From contig NZ_JAOWCB010000007.1 in the NCBI RefSeq assembly GCF_026420845.1, forward strand, positions 124,001 through 188,000: a stretch of DNA of 64,000 nt, read 5' to 3'. This document shows, piece after piece, positions 1 through 9,045 of this stretch. Position 1 is the stretch's first letter. Every line of letters starts with the position of its first letter. This stretch comes from Streptomyces sp. PR69. Its GTDB lineage: Bacteria > Actinomycetota > Actinomycetes > Streptomycetales > Streptomycetaceae. The notes beneath the pieces are model-generated. The model saw nothing but the letters and a program-made list of their open reading frames with translations. It was not told the origin of the DNA and did not search any database. The translations under genes were made by a program, and so were the position numbers.

Positions 1-63
1 GCGCGTATACCGCCCGGGAGCGACGGCGGTTCGGGTGCCTCGCCCACGGCGGCGCGTGCCGGG

Positions 64-2448
64 GTGCCGCACCAGTCGACCGGATCCGCGGCCGGCAGAG
101 GCCCTGCGAAAGCCTCCGCCCCGAAAGCCGACGCCCTCGAAGCTGACGCCCCCGAGGCCGAGGGCGCGGCGGAGAGTGAGCCCGGCCGGAGCGCGGGCAC
201 GGGCGGCAAGAAGGCCGAGAAGAAGCCGGAACGGGAGAAGCCGGCACAGGCGGGGCCCGGGCGGGCTGGGACCTCCCCATCGGCGGCAGTTCAGGCAGCC
301 GGGACGCCTGACAGCACCCGACCCGAAAGCGGGCGTCCGGGCAAGCCCGATGCGGGCAAGTCCGATGTGGCCAAGTCCGATGTGGCCAAGTCTGAAGCGG
401 GCAGGTCCGATGCGGGCAGGTCCGATGCGGGCTCAGCCGGCGCGGGCAAGGGCGGTGCCGGCGCGGCGGGCTCGGGGAAGGCGGAGCCGGCCAGGGGCGG
501 TACGGGCGGCGGGCGGAGCGCGGCGTCCGCAAGTGCGGCGGGGCGCGGGGCCACCGGGGCCGACGGGCAGCTCCTCGCCGGGCGGTACCGGCTCGGCGGG
601 GTCCTCGGACGCGGCGGCATGGGCACGGTGTGGCGGGCGGTCGACGAGACCCTCGGCCGCACGGTGGCCGTCAAAGAACTGCGCTTCCCCAACAGCATCG
701 ACGAGGACGAGAAGCGACGGCTCATCACCCGCACCCTGCGCGAGGCCAAGGCGATCGCCAGGATCCGCAACAACAGCGCGGTGACCGTCTACGACGTCGT
801 CGACGAGGACGACCGCCCCTGGATCGTGATGGAACTCGTCGAGGGCAAGTCCCTCGCCGAAGTCATCCGCGAGGACGGCACCCTGACGCCCCGCCGCGCC
901 GCCGAGGTCGGACTCGCGATTCTCGACGTGCTGCGCTCGGCCCACCGGCAGGGCATCCTGCACCGCGATGTGAAGCCGTCCAATGTGCTGATCGCCGAGG
1001 ACGGACGGGTGGTGCTCACCGACTTCGGCATCGCCCAGGTCGAGGGCGACCCCTCGATTACCTCCACCGGCATGCTCGTCGGCGCGCCCTCCTATATATC
1101 CCCAGAGCGGGCCCGCGGCCACAGGCCGGGCCCGGCAGCCGACCTCTGGTCGCTGGGCGGGCTGCTGTACGCGAGCGTCGAGGGAGCGCCGCCGTACGAC
1201 AAGGGGTCGGCGATCGCGACGCTGACGGCCGTGATGACCGAGCCGCTGGACCCGCCGAAGAACGCGGGTCCGCTGGAGGAGGTCATCTACGGGCTGCTGG
1301 CCAAGGACCCGGAGCAGCGGCTGGACGACGCCGGCGCCCGCAAGCTGCTGACCGCCGTGGTCCATGCGCCTGAAGCGCCCGAGCAGCCCGCCGGCCCGGA
1401 GGCGGAGTCCGATGCCACACGGGTCATAGCGATGCCGCCTCCGCCCGCTCCGCACCGGGGCCCGGCCGCCCGGCCTCCGGCGCAGCCGGCCGGGAAGGAC
1501 CCCGCCGCCGACCGGCTGCGCGGCGCGCTCCGTTCCGTACGGAACGCCGCAGCGGCCGCGGCGGAGCCGAAGCCGCGGCCCCAGGAGCCCGCCGGACGGC
1601 CCGCGCCGGTGCCTGCTCCCATCACCGATGTGGTGTCCCGCCGCACCCTGGTGATCATTGCGGTGGTGGTCGTGCTGGCCGTGCTGTCCGTCGTGCTGCT
1701 GCTCACGCTGGGCGGCGGCGAGGAGGGCGGCAAGGGCGCTCAGGGCGACAGGACCGCCTCGGCCGGCGCGGCGAGCGGCGGGGCGGACGGCGGAGCGGCC
1801 GCGGCGGGCAAGGACGCCGCCAAGGGCGGCAACGCCAAGGACACGGACTCGGGCGGCGGTCCCGGTGGCCAGGACGGCGGGGCCGCGGAGGGCGCCAAGG
1901 ACGGCGCCAGGGGCGACAACGGAGACGAGCCGGACGGCGAACAGGGCGACGACGGCGGGAAGAACGGCGACAAGCCGGGCGGGGCCGCGCTGCCCGAGGG
2001 CTATAAGACGGTCCCCAACGACCAGTTCCACTTCAGCGTCGCCATGCCCGAGAACTTCAGGCAGACGGGCATAGCGGGCCGGAACTCCGGCGCGATATTC
2101 AGCGAGAGCGGCGGATTCCCCCGGCTGCAGATCGATTTCACCTCCAGCCCCGGGGACGACGCCGCATGGGCCTGGCAGCAGGCCGTGGCCGGAGTCAGGG
2201 CAAGCAGCAGCGGCTATCGGCACCTCGGCATCGACAAAGTCGCGTACAACGGCTATCCGACCGTGGCCGACTGGCAGTTCGAGCGCAATCAGGGCGGCGA
2301 GCGGGTACGGGTTCTCAACAGGGGCTTCAAGGTGGACGCCCGGCGCGGCTACTCGATCATGATCAGCTGCAAGGCGAGTGAATGGCAGGACGAGGAGTGC
2401 ACGACGCTGCGCGAGACGGCGTTCGCCACGTTCAGCCCCAAGGACTGA
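64..2448 (+). CDS. Membrane Ser/Thr protein kinase (first of four tandem)
   Basis: This 794-aa protein phosphorylates Ser/Thr residues and is anchored in the membrane. The kinase domain spans roughly residues 172-440 and has every catalytic element: glycine loop GRGGMGTV (~182), Lys204 in VAVKEL, HRDVKPSN with Asp302, and DFG with Asp320. A single membrane segment lies at ~528-550, followed by a Gly/Asp/Lys-rich linker and an extracytoplasmic domain (~645-794). No PASTA repeats are present. The first ~170 residues are low-complexity Ala/Gly/Lys, with a near-repeated five-residue unit (KSDVA, RSDAG) around 340-440. The frame is open to the left edge, so the true start may lie outside the window; GTG 64 is the first start visible. 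It is followed on the same strand by three related genes. The kinase assignment is secure; the ligand is unknown. Confidence 0.9.
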   Translation: MPHQSTGSAAGRGPAKASAPKADALEADAPEAEGAAESEPGRSAGTGGKKAEKKPEREKPAQAGPGRAGTSPSAAVQAAGTPDSTRPESGRPGKPDAGKSDVAKSDVAKSEAGRSDAGRSDAGSAGAGKGGAGAAGSGKAEPARGGTGGGRSAASASAAGRGATGADGQLLAGRYRLGGVLGRGGMGTVWRAVDETLGRTVAVKELRFPNSIDEDEKRRLITRTLREAKAIARIRNNSAVTVYDVVDEDDRPWIVMELVEGKSLAEVIREDGTLTPRRAAEVGLAILDVLRSAHRQGILHRDVKPSNVLIAEDGRVVLTDFGIAQVEGDPSITSTGMLVGAPSYISPERARGHRPGPAADLWSLGGLLYASVEGAPPYDKGSAIATLTAVMTEPLDPPKNAGPLEEVIYGLLAKDPEQRLDDAGARKLLTAVVHAPEAPEQPAGPEAESDATRVIAMPPPPAPHRGPAARPPAQPAGKDPAADRLRGALRSVRNAAAAAAEPKPRPQEPAGRPAPVPAPITDVVSRRTLVIIAVVVVLAVLSVVLLLTLGGGEEGGKGAQGDRTASAGAASGGADGGAAAAGKDAAKGGNAKDTDSGGGPGGQDGGAAEGAKDGARGDNGDEPDGEQGDDGGKNGDKPGGAALPEGYKTVPNDQFHFSVAMPENFRQTGIAGRNSGAIFSESGGFPRLQIDFTSSPGDDAAWAWQQAVAGVRASSSGYRHLGIDKVAYNGYPTVADWQFERNQGGERVRVLNRGFKVDARRGYSIMISCKASEWQDEECTTLRETAFATFSPKD

Positions 2449-2610
2449 GCACGACCGGGCGAGGACACGTATCGTGAGAGCTCGCGGACGGTACGCAGCC
2501 GTAAGAAGGCGTTGTCCGACCGGAATTGACACCGGTATGGACACCGCGGCGGACGGTTTCGCACAAGCTGGGTGACCGGCCGGGGAACAGCGGGCTGGTG
2601 GGGAGGCCTT

Positions 2611-5163
2611 GTGGACGACTACGCGGGACGGGTACTCGCCGACCGCTACCGCCTGCCGCTGCTGCCCGCCGAGGCCTATGAGCTGGGTGAGACCCCGGCG
2701 TTTGACACCTACAGCGGACATGAAGTGCTGGTGCGGCAGGTGCCGCTGCCCGAAGTGGTCGAAGCGGAGGTCGTGGAAGGCGACGGCGGCGGCCATGAGG
2801 CAGGCGGCCCGCCGGCCGGAGCGGCCGCATGGCGGACAGGCCAGGGGCGTACGACGCGCCGTCCCGCAGACCCGGCGGTGCGCAGGGCGGTCGAAGCCGC
2901 GCAGGCCGCCGCGCAGATCCCCGATCACCCGCGTCTCGACCAGGTCTTCGACGTCTTCGCGGAGGCGGGCTCCCTATGGATCGTGAGTGAGCGTGTGGAG
3001 GCGCGCCCGCTCGCGGCGCTGCTCGCCGAGAGGCCCCTCAGCCCCTATCGCGCCGCCGAGATCGCCTCGGATGTGCTCACCGCGCTGCGCGCTCTCCACG
3101 CGCACGGCTGGACCCACCGGAATATCACCGTCCGTACGGTCCTCGTCTGCGACGACGGCCGGGTGGTGCTGACCGGGCTCGCCGCGGGCGCGGCGGAGGA
3201 GGCCCTGTGCGGCTATGCGCCCGTTCCGGCGCCCGACCAGGGGCAGCCCCGGGAGCACGGCGAAGCGCAACAGGAGCGGGCACAGGCACAGGCGTACGCC
3301 CCGGAGCCCCAGCCCCAGCCCCAGCCGCACCCGGCGCCGGAGTCCGCCGCGGCGCCCGACGTCCGCGCCGCCAGGGCAGGAGCGATCGCCGCGTATCGGG
3401 CCGGGGCCCAGGCCGCCGCCCGGGCCAATGAGGCACGACAGCAGACGGGCGACCCCGACTGGTGGGCCCAGCCGCGGACCGGGAGCGGCTCAGACCGCGT
3501 TCCCGGTCAGTCCGGCGTTCCCGGTCAGTCCGGCGGCCCCGGCGGCGGCCCGGAGGCCGGTCCCGGCGGTCCCCGTGGTCCCGTTGGCCCTGGCGAGCCC
3601 GGCGGCGGCAACCGCGTACAGCTGGCGGGCTCCTGGCATGACGGTCCGGGGCAGGGGCGTGACGGCGGCCCCGGCCCCGCGCCCGCAGGCGGCGCGCGCC
3701 CGGCGCTGCCCCAGCCCCGCACGTACGACGGTGCTCAGCGTCCGCCCGCGCTGCCGTCTCCGGCGAAGGCCCCTGCAAAGGCCCCGGCCAAGGCAGGCTC
3801 GGCCGGGCGCTGGGATGAGGTCGTCGCAGAGGACGGAGCCCGTTACCAGGGCCCCGCAACGCCGCTGGCGGCCGAGCGGGCCCGGCAGGCGCGGATCGCG
3901 GTCGTCGGCGCGGTCACCGAGCGCTGGGCCCCCGAGCAGGCGGGCCCGGTGCACGAGAACTGGCAGCTCGCCGCCCCCGTCGGGCCCGCGACCGACCTCT
4001 GGGCGCTCGGCGCGCTGCTGTTCCGGGCCGTGCAGGGCCACGCCCCGTACCCCGAAGAGAACGCCGTGGAGCTGGTGCAGCTCGTCTGCGCGGAGCCGCC
4101 CGCCTTCGCCGAGGAGTGCGGCCCGCTGCGCCCCGTCGTCGAATCGCTGCTGCGCCAGGACCCGACTGAACGCCCCGACTTCGAGGAGCTGCGCGGCTGG
4201 CTGCGCTCCCTGGTGCGGTCCGCGCCGGAGCCGGACGCGGGGATGAACATCGTCTCCGTTCCCTCGGGGCCCGTGGACGCCGCCCGCCTCCCGGTCGTAC
4301 GGCGGCGCGGTGAGCTGGTGCGCATGCGCAGACGGCGCGCGGGCGTTCCGGACGTCGTCTACGGCCGTCACCGCCATCGCAGAGACCCGCACGGCGGCGG
4401 TCGGGAGCGGGGCCCGCGGGCGCTCGGCCGCACCCTGCTGCTGCTGATCCTGCTGCTGACGGCGGCCGGCATCGCCTACGCCGCGCTGTTCCTGCCCAAG
4501 GCGGATGCGGACCGCCCGTCGCAGGGCCGGGAGCCGACGCAGAGCAGCGGCCAACAGCAGGGGGAAACCGGGGCAGATGGAGTCGGCGGCCGCCCCTCCC
4601 CGGCCGGTCCGAGCCCCGACCACACCGCCCCCGGCGACACCGCCACGGACGGCGCGGAGCAGTCGCCCGGCGCTCAGCAGCCGCAGACCTCGGCCCCGGC
4701 GGGAAGCCTCCCCGACGGCTATGCCCTGCGCAAGGACCCCGAGGGCTTCCGGATCGCCGTCGACAAGGACTGGCGGCGCAGCCCGGTCAACGACGCCGGT
4801 CAAGTCCGCTACTCGGACGGAGACTTCACCCTCATCGTCGTCCCCGGCCGCGACAGCGTGGCCGACCACGGCGATGACCCGCTCGCCTACCAGCGCGACA
4901 AGGAGCGTGAACTCCAGCCGTTCCGGGACTCCTCCTGGGCCAGCGCGACGGGCCTGCGGCGGATCGACGTCGGGCGGCAGTCCATGGCGGAAGGCCAGTT
5001 CACCTGGCGGGACAGCAGCGGCCGCGAGGTGTACGTGCGCAATCTCGCGCTGATCGTCGACGGCCGCTATCACGTGATCCAGGTGATCGGGCCGGAGGCG
5101 CAGCGCGACGAGGTGACCGAGTACCACGAACAGGCCGCCGCCTCCTACCGGGTCACCCGCTGA
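2611..5163 (+). CDS. Membrane pseudokinase of the Ser/Thr kinase family
   Basis: This 850-aa protein has a kinase-like fold without catalytic residues. Where active kinases have HRD it reads HRN (codon 3115 onward), the DFG motif is replaced by TGLAAG, and no glycine loop is visible after the DRYRLP start. A ~190-residue Pro/Gly/Gln-rich insertion splits the N- and C-lobes. One membrane helix lies near residue 610-630, followed by an extracytoplasmic domain that begins with a DPEGF motif shared with the next gene. GTG 2611 is preferred to GTG 2572 because GGGAGG lies 4 nt upstream and the protein then begins VDDYAGRVLADRYRLP, as I recall for close relatives. It probably acts as a scaffold or regulator of the neighbouring active kinases; that role is inferred. 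Confidence 0.85.
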   Translation: MDDYAGRVLADRYRLPLLPAEAYELGETPAFDTYSGHEVLVRQVPLPEVVEAEVVEGDGGGHEAGGPPAGAAAWRTGQGRTTRRPADPAVRRAVEAAQAAAQIPDHPRLDQVFDVFAEAGSLWIVSERVEARPLAALLAERPLSPYRAAEIASDVLTALRALHAHGWTHRNITVRTVLVCDDGRVVLTGLAAGAAEEALCGYAPVPAPDQGQPREHGEAQQERAQAQAYAPEPQPQPQPHPAPESAAAPDVRAARAGAIAAYRAGAQAAARANEARQQTGDPDWWAQPRTGSGSDRVPGQSGVPGQSGGPGGGPEAGPGGPRGPVGPGEPGGGNRVQLAGSWHDGPGQGRDGGPGPAPAGGARPALPQPRTYDGAQRPPALPSPAKAPAKAPAKAGSAGRWDEVVAEDGARYQGPATPLAAERARQARIAVVGAVTERWAPEQAGPVHENWQLAAPVGPATDLWALGALLFRAVQGHAPYPEENAVELVQLVCAEPPAFAEECGPLRPVVESLLRQDPTERPDFEELRGWLRSLVRSAPEPDAGMNIVSVPSGPVDAARLPVVRRRGELVRMRRRRAGVPDVVYGRHRHRRDPHGGGRERGPRALGRTLLLLILLLTAAGIAYAALFLPKADADRPSQGREPTQSSGQQQGETGADGVGGRPSPAGPSPDHTAPGDTATDGAEQSPGAQQPQTSAPAGSLPDGYALRKDPEGFRIAVDKDWRRSPVNDAGQVRYSDGDFTLIVVPGRDSVADHGDDPLAYQRDKERELQPFRDSSWASATGLRRIDVGRQSMAEGQFTWRDSSGREVYVRNLALIVDGRYHVIQVIGPEAQRDEVTEYHEQAAASYRVTR

Positions 5164-5362
5164 CAGCGCGTTGATCACCCGCTGTCACCGCGGTGGCAGG
5201 GTGTCAACTCCCCTGGGCACAGGGCCAATCGCGGCTTCCGCACCGCTTTCGCCGGGATTCCGGCCGCTTTTCTTCGTCACGGTGTGGTCACTTGGGCAGC
5301 CCCGGTTCCTTACCGGTGCTTTCTCTCCGTAACCTGTGAACCCAAGGATCGGGGCGGGGAAC

Positions 5363-7090
5363 GTGGAACACTCTCAGGGCACGACGGAGGCGGGGCTGCT
5401 GCTCGCCGGGCGCTACCGGCTGCGCGAGTCGATCGGCCGCGGCGGCATGGGCAAGGTCTGGCGCGCGGATGACGAAGTCCTGGGCCGCGTCGTCGCGGTG
5501 AAGGAGCTGACAGCCGGACGGTACGCCTCCGAGGCCGACCGCGCCGTGCTGCACGCCCGCACCAAGAAGGAGGCCAGGGCCGCCGCGCGGATCAGCGACC
5601 CCGGCGTCGTCACCGTCCACGATGTGCTGGACCACGACGACCGCCCGTGGATCGTCATGCAGTATGTCGACGGACCTTCACTCGCCGACGCGGCCAAGGA
5701 GACCGGGCGGATAGCGTCGGCCGAGGCGGCGCGTGTAGGGCTGCAGGTGCTGCGCGCGCTCGGCGCGGCCCATGCGGTCGGAGTGCTCCACCGCGATGTG
5801 AAACCCGGCAACATCCTGTTGGGGCGGGACGGCCGGGTGCTGATCACGGACTTCGGGATCGCGGCGATCGAGGGAGATGCCACGATCACCCGGACCGGTG
5901 AGATCGTCGGTTCCATCGACTATCTGGCCCCGGAGCGGGTACGGGGACACGACCCCGGCCCCGCGTCCGATCTGTGGTCGCTGGGGGCGACGCTCTATAC
6001 GGCGGTGGAGGGCGAGTCGCCGTTCCGCCGCTCCTCGCCGCTGGGCACCATGCAGGCCGTGGTGGACGAGGAGGCGCCGCCCCCGCAGCACGCCGGGCTG
6101 CTCGCCCCCGTCATCATGGCGCTGCTGCGCAAGGACCCGGCCGCCAGACCGTCGGCGGCGGAAGCGGAGCGGATGCTGGAGGAGGCGCTGGAGGGGCGTA
6201 CGACGGCGGTGACGTCCCTGCCCGCGACACAGCACTTCACCACGCGCCTCCCGGCCCAGGCCCCGGCCACCCCGCCCCCGGATGCCGCCACCCCGGCCCC
6301 GGCCCCGGACGCCGGAACGCCCCTCCACAGCACGCCGTTCCAGGGAATGCACCCGCCCGCGGCTCCCGCCCATACGCCCGTCGTGGCTCCGTACCCGGCG
6401 ACGCACCGCCCGCGCCGTTTCGGAGGGCTGCGCGGCGTGGCGCTCATCGTGGTCCTCGCGGCGCTCGTCGGGGGCGGCGCGGGCCTTGCGGTGATGAAGT
6501 ACGCGGACGGCTTCGGCGGAAACGACGCCGGCGGCGAAAGCGGCGGACGGCAGACAGCCGGCAACTCGGCGGACTCGCAGGACCCCCAGGGCTCCCAGAG
6601 CGCCGCGGGACCTGAGGAGGCCGTGAACCCCGCGGAGTGGCGGCGCGTCCAGGACCCCGAGGGCTTCAGCCTGCTGGTGCCCCAGGGCTGGCAGCGGCAG
6701 CTCGACGGCGACCAGATCGACTACACCCCCGACAACGGCCGCCACCGCATCCGCATCAGCATCGACCCCACGCCCGACTTCGAGAACCCCTATATGCACA
6801 TGCTCAGCATGGAGAAGGGCCTGCGGAAGCGGCTGCCCGACTACCGGCGGATGCAGCTGGACCAGAACACCTTCCGCGACCAGACGCTCTCCGCCATCTG
6901 GGAGTTCACTTGGACGGAGAAGCAGAACCACCCCGGTCCGCGCCGCGCGATCGACCAGATGTACTACGGGGACGACGGCACGGAGTACGCGCTGTATATG
7001 TCGGGGCCCGCCGACGACTGGGAAACCACCCGACGGCAGTTCGACGTCATGGTGCAGAGCTGGCGACCGCCGGAGGCGGCGGCTGAGTGA
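5363..7090 (+). CDS. Membrane Ser/Thr protein kinase (third of four)
   Basis: This is a 575-aa active-type kinase. The sequence shows glycine loop GRGGMGKV, VAVKEL lysine, HRDVKPGN and DFGIAA, all within the first ~270 residues, then a Pro/Ala-rich linker. One membrane segment (ALIVVLAALVGGGAGLAV) is followed by a ~170-residue outer domain with DPEGF near its start, like the pseudokinase before it. GTG 5363 follows a GGGGCGGGGA purine run and gives the usual short N-terminus. GTG 5336 is in frame but has no ribosome site. The 199-bp gap before it suggests its own promoter. The substrate and signal are unknown. Confidence 0.9.
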   Translation: MEHSQGTTEAGLLLAGRYRLRESIGRGGMGKVWRADDEVLGRVVAVKELTAGRYASEADRAVLHARTKKEARAAARISDPGVVTVHDVLDHDDRPWIVMQYVDGPSLADAAKETGRIASAEAARVGLQVLRALGAAHAVGVLHRDVKPGNILLGRDGRVLITDFGIAAIEGDATITRTGEIVGSIDYLAPERVRGHDPGPASDLWSLGATLYTAVEGESPFRRSSPLGTMQAVVDEEAPPPQHAGLLAPVIMALLRKDPAARPSAAEAERMLEEALEGRTTAVTSLPATQHFTTRLPAQAPATPPPDAATPAPAPDAGTPLHSTPFQGMHPPAAPAHTPVVAPYPATHRPRRFGGLRGVALIVVLAALVGGGAGLAVMKYADGFGGNDAGGESGGRQTAGNSADSQDPQGSQSAAGPEEAVNPAEWRRVQDPEGFSLLVPQGWQRQLDGDQIDYTPDNGRHRIRISIDPTPDFENPYMHMLSMEKGLRKRLPDYRRMQLDQNTFRDQTLSAIWEFTWTEKQNHPGPRRAIDQMYYGDDGTEYALYMSGPADDWETTRRQFDVMVQSWRPPEAAAE

Positions 7091-7131
7091 GGCGGTAGCA
7101 TCCGCTGCCGGCCCCGGCCGACGATGTGAAC

Positions 7132-8892
7132 ATGACGAACGATGGGGGACGGGTGAACGAGCCCACCAGTTACGGACTCAGGCCGCCGCACGCCGGGCAG
7201 CCGCCGTACCAGGTTCAGGGACAGGGACAGGGACACGGACAGGGACAGAGTCAGGGGCACGCGCAGGCCCAGGGACAGGCCCAGGGACAGGCCCAGGGAC
7301 AGCAGAGCCCCGTGTACCAGCCCACCCGGACGGCCCAGGCCCCCGCGGGAACCCCCGCAGCAGCCCCCACGGGCGGCGAACCCGGCCAGGGCCGGCTGAT
7401 CGGCGGCCGCTACCGGCTTGTCTCCCGCCTCGGCCACGGCGGCATGGGCACGGTGTGGCGGGCCCATGACGAGGTCGTGGACCGTGCCGTGGCGGTCAAG
7501 GAGCCCCGGGTTCCCGAGCACTTGAGCGAGAGCCACCGGGACAACGTCTACCAGCGGATGCAGCGTGAGGCGCGCGCCGCCGCCCGGATCGAACACCCCT
7601 CGGTCGTCACCATGCACGACGTGGTGATCGAGGACGACAAGCCGTGGATCGTCATGGAGCTTGTGCAGGGCCAGTCGCTGGCCGACCGGCTGCGCGACGG
7701 CACCCTTGACGTCCGCGAGGCCGCCCGCATAGGCCTCGCCGTCCTCGGCGCGCTCACCGCCGCGCACGAGGTCGGCGTGCTGCACCGCGACGTCAAACCG
7801 GACAACGTCCTGCTGGGCCGCGGCGACCGGGTGGTGCTCACCGACTTCGGGATCGCCCAGGTGGAGGGCGAGCAGGGGCTGACGGAGACCGGCGCGTTCG
7901 TCGGCTCCCCGGAATTCATCGCGCCCGAGCGGGTGCTGGGCCAGCACCCCGGGCCAGAGTCGGACCTGTGGTCGCTGGGCGTCGTGCTGTATGCGGCCGT
8001 CGAGGGCATGTCCCCGTACCGCCGCTCCAACACCCCCGCGACGCTGCAGGCCGTGATCTCCGCCGAGCCGCAGATGCCCGCCCGCGGCAGTGGGGCGTTC
8101 GGTTCGCTGGTGATACGGCTGCTGCGCAAGGACCCGGCGATGCGGCCGGACGCGGCCGAGGTCCGGCAGACGCTGGAGTCGATCGTGCGCCCAGCGCACC
8201 CCGCCCTCGATATGACGGCGCTGGCCTCGCACGCGGGCGGCGCGAGCGCGGCCTCGGGCGGCAGCCGCTGGGTGCCCCCGGTGCTGCACAAGAACCGCCC
8301 GGCGCAGTTCGGGCTGCTGGGCGGGGCGGCGGCCGTGGCGCTCGCGCTCCTCTTCGTACTTCTGGATCCGTTCGGCGGCGACGAACTGCCGCAGGGCTGG
8401 GAGGCGCGCACGGACCGGGAAGTGGTCGAGGCGAATATCGCCGTGCCGTCCGAATACGAGAGGGTCGAGGGCGACAACGGACGCAGCGTCACCTACTGGG
8501 ACCCCAGCGGGGTGTTCACCGTCTATCTGGAGCGCGTCGAGACCGCTGAGGAGGAGGACGAGCTGCCGCCGGAGGCCGATGTGTGGAAGGAGCATTACGA
8601 GAAGGGCGGCAAGGACGGCGACGAGATCAAGGACCAGGAGGTCACCTCGACCGCCTCGACGCAGCAGGGCAAGAAGGCGTTCGACACCGTCGTCGACTAT
8701 GTGCCCTCCAGGTCCTCAAGCGATGATCCGATCCGCTACCGCTGGCAGGAGCGCGTGGTCGCCACCGGCAAGGGGGCCGACCAGGTCTACTGGCGGCTGC
8801 GGGTGTCGGGCCCCGCGGAGGGCTGGGCGGCCGCGGAGGGCGATCTGCTGTTCGACCGGGTCGTGAAGCATCTGGACATTCAGGGGCTGTGA
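7132..8892 (+). CDS. Membrane Ser/Thr protein kinase (fourth of four)
   Basis: This ~586-aa kinase has GHGGMGTV, VAVKEP, HRDVKPDN and DFGIAQ in a domain at ~90-355, one membrane helix (~403-420) and a ~170-residue extracytoplasmic domain. The N-terminal 70 residues contain a Gln/Gly low-complexity run encoded by tandem hexamers such as caggga and caggcc (about 7211-7300). The gene starts 35-60 bp after the third kinase, so the two may be co-transcribed. Start choice is open: GTG 7126, ATG 7132, or GTG 7153, which has GGGGGA just upstream. The kinase call is secure. Confidence 0.88.
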   Translation: MTNDGGRVNEPTSYGLRPPHAGQPPYQVQGQGQGHGQGQSQGHAQAQGQAQGQAQGQQSPVYQPTRTAQAPAGTPAAAPTGGEPGQGRLIGGRYRLVSRLGHGGMGTVWRAHDEVVDRAVAVKEPRVPEHLSESHRDNVYQRMQREARAAARIEHPSVVTMHDVVIEDDKPWIVMELVQGQSLADRLRDGTLDVREAARIGLAVLGALTAAHEVGVLHRDVKPDNVLLGRGDRVVLTDFGIAQVEGEQGLTETGAFVGSPEFIAPERVLGQHPGPESDLWSLGVVLYAAVEGMSPYRRSNTPATLQAVISAEPQMPARGSGAFGSLVIRLLRKDPAMRPDAAEVRQTLESIVRPAHPALDMTALASHAGGASAASGGSRWVPPVLHKNRPAQFGLLGGAAAVALALLFVLLDPFGGDELPQGWEARTDREVVEANIAVPSEYERVEGDNGRSVTYWDPSGVFTVYLERVETAEEEDELPPEADVWKEHYEKGGKDGDEIKDQEVTSTASTQQGKKAFDTVVDYVPSRSSSDDPIRYRWQERVVATGKGADQVYWRLRVSGPAEGWAAAEGDLLFDRVVKHLDIQGL

Positions 8893-8943
8893 CCGCTCCA
8901 GTCGGCCGCAACCCCATGACAAGCCGCTGATCAGGGCATTTGT

Positions 8944-8959
8944 GCCAGCGATCGCTGGC
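8944..8959. promoter_or_regulatory. 16-bp perfect palindrome upstream of the dehydrogenase
   Basis: GCCAGCGATCGCTGGC reads identically on both strands and lies 87 bp before the dehydrogenase start. It has no T-tract, so an operator is more likely than a terminator. The regulator is unknown. Confidence 0.35.
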
Positions 8960-9030
8960 GTGGTCGCAGCGGCCTGGTGAGCAGGGTGTGAAAAGGTGTT
9001 ACCGGCGGGTACCCAAAGTTCCGGATGGCG

Positions 9031-9036
9031 CATACT
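9031..9036 (+). promoter_or_regulatory. Candidate -10 box (CATACT) for the dehydrogenase
   Basis: CATACT lies 9 nt before ATG 9046, a spacing that would give a leaderless or nearly leaderless transcript, common in Streptomyces. No convincing -35 is visible. Confidence 0.35.
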
Positions 9037-9045
9037 CTCGGCCCC

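Noticed and set aside
433-2928. Long minus-strand ORF over the first kinase
   Set aside because: It is the GC-rich antisense shadow of a clear kinase gene, with no recognisable domain.
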